In this document: piece by piece, positions 31,003-32,634 of the stretch
Layout: each line of letters begins with the position of its first letter
Position numbering within the stretch: the first letter of the stretch is position 1
Assembly (NCBI GenBank): GCA_963169075.1
Contig: CAUJGC010000099.1
Span: forward strand, 1 to 32,634
Length of the DNA: 32,634 bases
From: Myxococcota bacterium
GTDB taxonomy: Bacteria > Myxococcota_A > Bradymonadia > Bradymonadales > GCA-2716585
Reading direction: 5' to 3'
The notes under the pieces: generated by a model
Told to the model about the DNA's origin: nothing
What the model saw: only the letters and a program-made list of their open reading frames with translations
Database searches by the model: none
Translations under genes and position numbers: made by a program

Positions 31003-31080
31003 AACTTTTGGGGTGGCGCCTCACTCTGTGGGGCGGTGCCTGTTTTACATTGCCCCCGGCTGATGCGTGAGGAGGTGAGT

Positions 31081-32634
31081 GTGGAGACCTATGTGACCCA
31101 GTACTGGGCAAAGACACGAGAAGAAGCGGACGGGAGCATGAGCTGGCACCCCGTCCCCTACCACAACCTGGATGTGGGGGCGTGCGCGGTGGTGCTGTGG
31201 GACAGCCTGCCACGGCTGCGCGCCTTGATGGTCCGCTTGACAGGGCTCCCCGAGGCGACGCTGCGGGCGACCGTGGGGTTCCTGATGAGCATCCATGACG
31301 TCGGAAAGTTTGCAGAGGGGTTCCAGGGGCTCTGCGAGGAGCTGAAGGATCGCCTCCAGGGGAGGGGTAGGACATATCCCTACAACACGCGCCACGATAC
31401 GGTGGGGTATGTCATCTGGGAGGAGGTGCTCCTGGATGAGCTCGCCGGGGGGAAGCTTGGAGGGGAGGGAGCTGACCCGGACCAGCTCCAGATCGTCCTG
31501 GGGCCTTGGCTGCGCGCTTCAATGGGGCACCACGGGAAGCCGCCCGAGGCGCAGCCGAAGGTGATGCTGCGCGAGCAGGTCCCCAAGAGCGTCAAGAGAG
31601 ATCTGCTGGCCTTCGTCCGCGATGCCCTCGCGCTCTTCGCGCCGGAGGGGCTGGAGCTTCCCTTGGAGTGGGAGGAGCTGGGGCAGGCGATGGAGCGAAG
31701 CTCCTGGGTGTTCGCGGGGCTCGCGGTGCTGGCGGACTGGATCGGCTCCAATCACCAGTGGTTCCACTTCGCGCCCCCGGCCTTCAGCGTCGCGGAGTAC
31801 TGGGAGCAGCGGGCGCTCCCGCAAGCGCGCGAAGCGGTCGCCGCCGCGGGCCTGGGCACGCTGGAGACCCGCGCGGAGACAGGGCTGGCGGCGCTCTTTC
31901 CGGCCTTCACCGAGGGGACGGCCCTCCAGCGCTTCTCCGAGGCGCTCCCGTTGGAGGCGGGGCCGACGCTGGTCATCATCGAGGAGGTCACCGGCGGAGG
32001 GAAGACGGAGGCCTCTCAGGTCCTCGCGCATCGCATGATCCGGGCTGGGCACGCCGAGGGGATCTTCATGGCGCTGCCCAGCATGGCGACGGCCAACGCC
32101 ATGCATCGCCGCGTCCGCGCGCTGGCGTCGCGCCTCTTTGAAGAAGGGGTGGAGGCGCCGCGGGTGGTCCTGGCGCACAGCGCCGACAAGACTGCGCTGC
32201 GGATGCAGGAGGTCGCCGGCGACGGGGAGTACGCTGCGGGAGAGCTCCGCGCCTCGACGGCGTGTCGCGCGTGGCTCTACGACAGCCGCAAGAAGGCGCT
32301 CCTGGCCCAGCTCGGCGTGGGCACCATCGACCAGGCGTTGATGGGGGTGCTGCCGCTGCGGCACCAGTCGCTGCGGCTCTTCGGGATGAGCCGCAACGTC
32401 TTCATCGTGGATGAGGTCCACGCGTGTGATGCCTACGTCCTCCGCCTGCTGGAGCGCTTGCTGGAGTTCCACGCGGCGTTGGGGGGCAGCGCGATCCTGA
32501 TGTCGGCGACCTTGCCGCTCCAGATGCGGCGCTCGCTCACGGCGGCCTTCGCGAAGGGGGCGGGGTACAAGACCCCGGCGCTTCGCGAGCAGGCCTACCC
32601 CCTCGTCACCCAGCTCGGCGCTGACGCCCTCCTC
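31081..32634 (+). CDS. cas3: CRISPR-associated helicase/nuclease Cas3, type I-E-like (partial)
   Basis: 518 codons to the window edge; the stop is outside. Start chosen at GTG 31081 because GAGGAGG ends 7 bases before it; an in-frame ATG at 31063 has no site. The N-terminal HD nuclease has YHNLDVGAC (His near residue 26), the key SIHDVGKFAEGFQ (His-Asp near 71-72) and a GHHGKPPE motif, then LADWIGSNHQWF, very like I-E Cas3. The helicase follows: motif I EVTGGGKTEAS (about 302-312), ALPSMATANAM, the DEVH box in FIVDEVHACDAYVLRLL (about 443), and MSATLPLQM. It unwinds and degrades DNA marked by Cascade. The later helicase lobe and C-terminal domain are not visible. Confidence 0.94.
   Translation, partial: METYVTQYWAKTREEADGSMSWHPVPYHNLDVGACAVVLWDSLPRLRALMVRLTGLPEATLRATVGFLMSIHDVGKFAEGFQGLCEELKDRLQGRGRTYPYNTRHDTVGYVIWEEVLLDELAGGKLGGEGADPDQLQIVLGPWLRASMGHHGKPPEAQPKVMLREQVPKSVKRDLLAFVRDALALFAPEGLELPLEWEELGQAMERSSWVFAGLAVLADWIGSNHQWFHFAPPAFSVAEYWEQRALPQAREAVAAAGLGTLETRAETGLAALFPAFTEGTALQRFSEALPLEAGPTLVIIEEVTGGGKTEASQVLAHRMIRAGHAEGIFMALPSMATANAMHRRVRALASRLFEEGVEAPRVVLAHSADKTALRMQEVAGDGEYAAGELRASTACRAWLYDSRKKALLAQLGVGTIDQALMGVLPLRHQSLRLFGMSRNVFIVDEVHACDAYVLRLLERLLEFHAALGGSAILMSATLPLQMRRSLTAAFAKGAGYKTPALREQAYPLVTQLGADALL

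Noticed and set aside
30990-31035. Possible third CRISPR repeat (CTCTGTGGGGCGG)
   Set aside because: Only half the stem is present, the spacing does not fit the 60-base period, and the left arm is missing.

Overview
The window is GC-rich DNA carrying most of the structural gene set of a tailed dsDNA phage or prophage, followed by cargo genes, a tail-fibre and lysis block, and the start of a type I-E CRISPR-Cas locus. The host is probably a high-GC deltaproteobacterial-type organism (Myxococcota or Bradymonadota-like). That is an inference from base composition and from a cysteine-rich lipoprotein and a CGNTC-motif secreted protein. No integrase, tRNA or rRNA gene is visible.

Layout: 1-573 is the end of a possible lysin-like gene. 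573-4991 holds terminase small and large subunits, a DUF1073-type portal, a small unknown gene, and a Mu gpF/SPP1 gp7-like head protein whose reading frame is broken. 4704-5260 is a two-gene minus-strand insertion (a 24-residue peptide and a two-helix membrane protein). 5719-9221 is the capsid block: a fused DUF2213-type protease/scaffold, a cement-like protein and a DUF2184-type major capsid protein. 9281-12703 is the connector and tail block: head-tail adaptor, tail completion, terminator-like, tube, and a tail assembly chaperone with a canonical A AAA AAC -1 frameshift site. 12700-20494 holds the tape measure and three tail-tip proteins. Most of these genes overlap by 4 bases or sit a few bases apart, so they read as one late operon. 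No tail sheath gene is seen, which favours a siphovirus.

20491-29364 is the accessory part. It has a 15-cysteine lipoprotein convergent with a signal-peptide membrane protein, then two small DNA-binding proteins ending at a strong terminator. Next is a low-GC minus-strand cluster (YodC-like, a DUF6575-like protein, and a small CxxC protein). An AbiEi/AbiEii toxin-antitoxin pair lies against a truncated baseplate gp25-like gene. After it come a short Bro-N-like remnant containing two tandem covarying palindromes, a promoter/operator, two tail-fibre-type genes, a small lipoprotein and a holin-like protein.

29447-32634 holds a WYL-domain regulator, two CRISPR-like repeats flanking one 32-base spacer-like segment, an AT-rich orphan gene, and the N-terminal 518 codons of a Cas3 helicase-nuclease of the type I-E kind, cut by the window end. 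The points most worth following are the repeat pair beside cas3, the DUF6575-like cluster, the AbiE insertion, the tandem palindromes and the frameshift site. All family names come from reading the translations; no database search was run.
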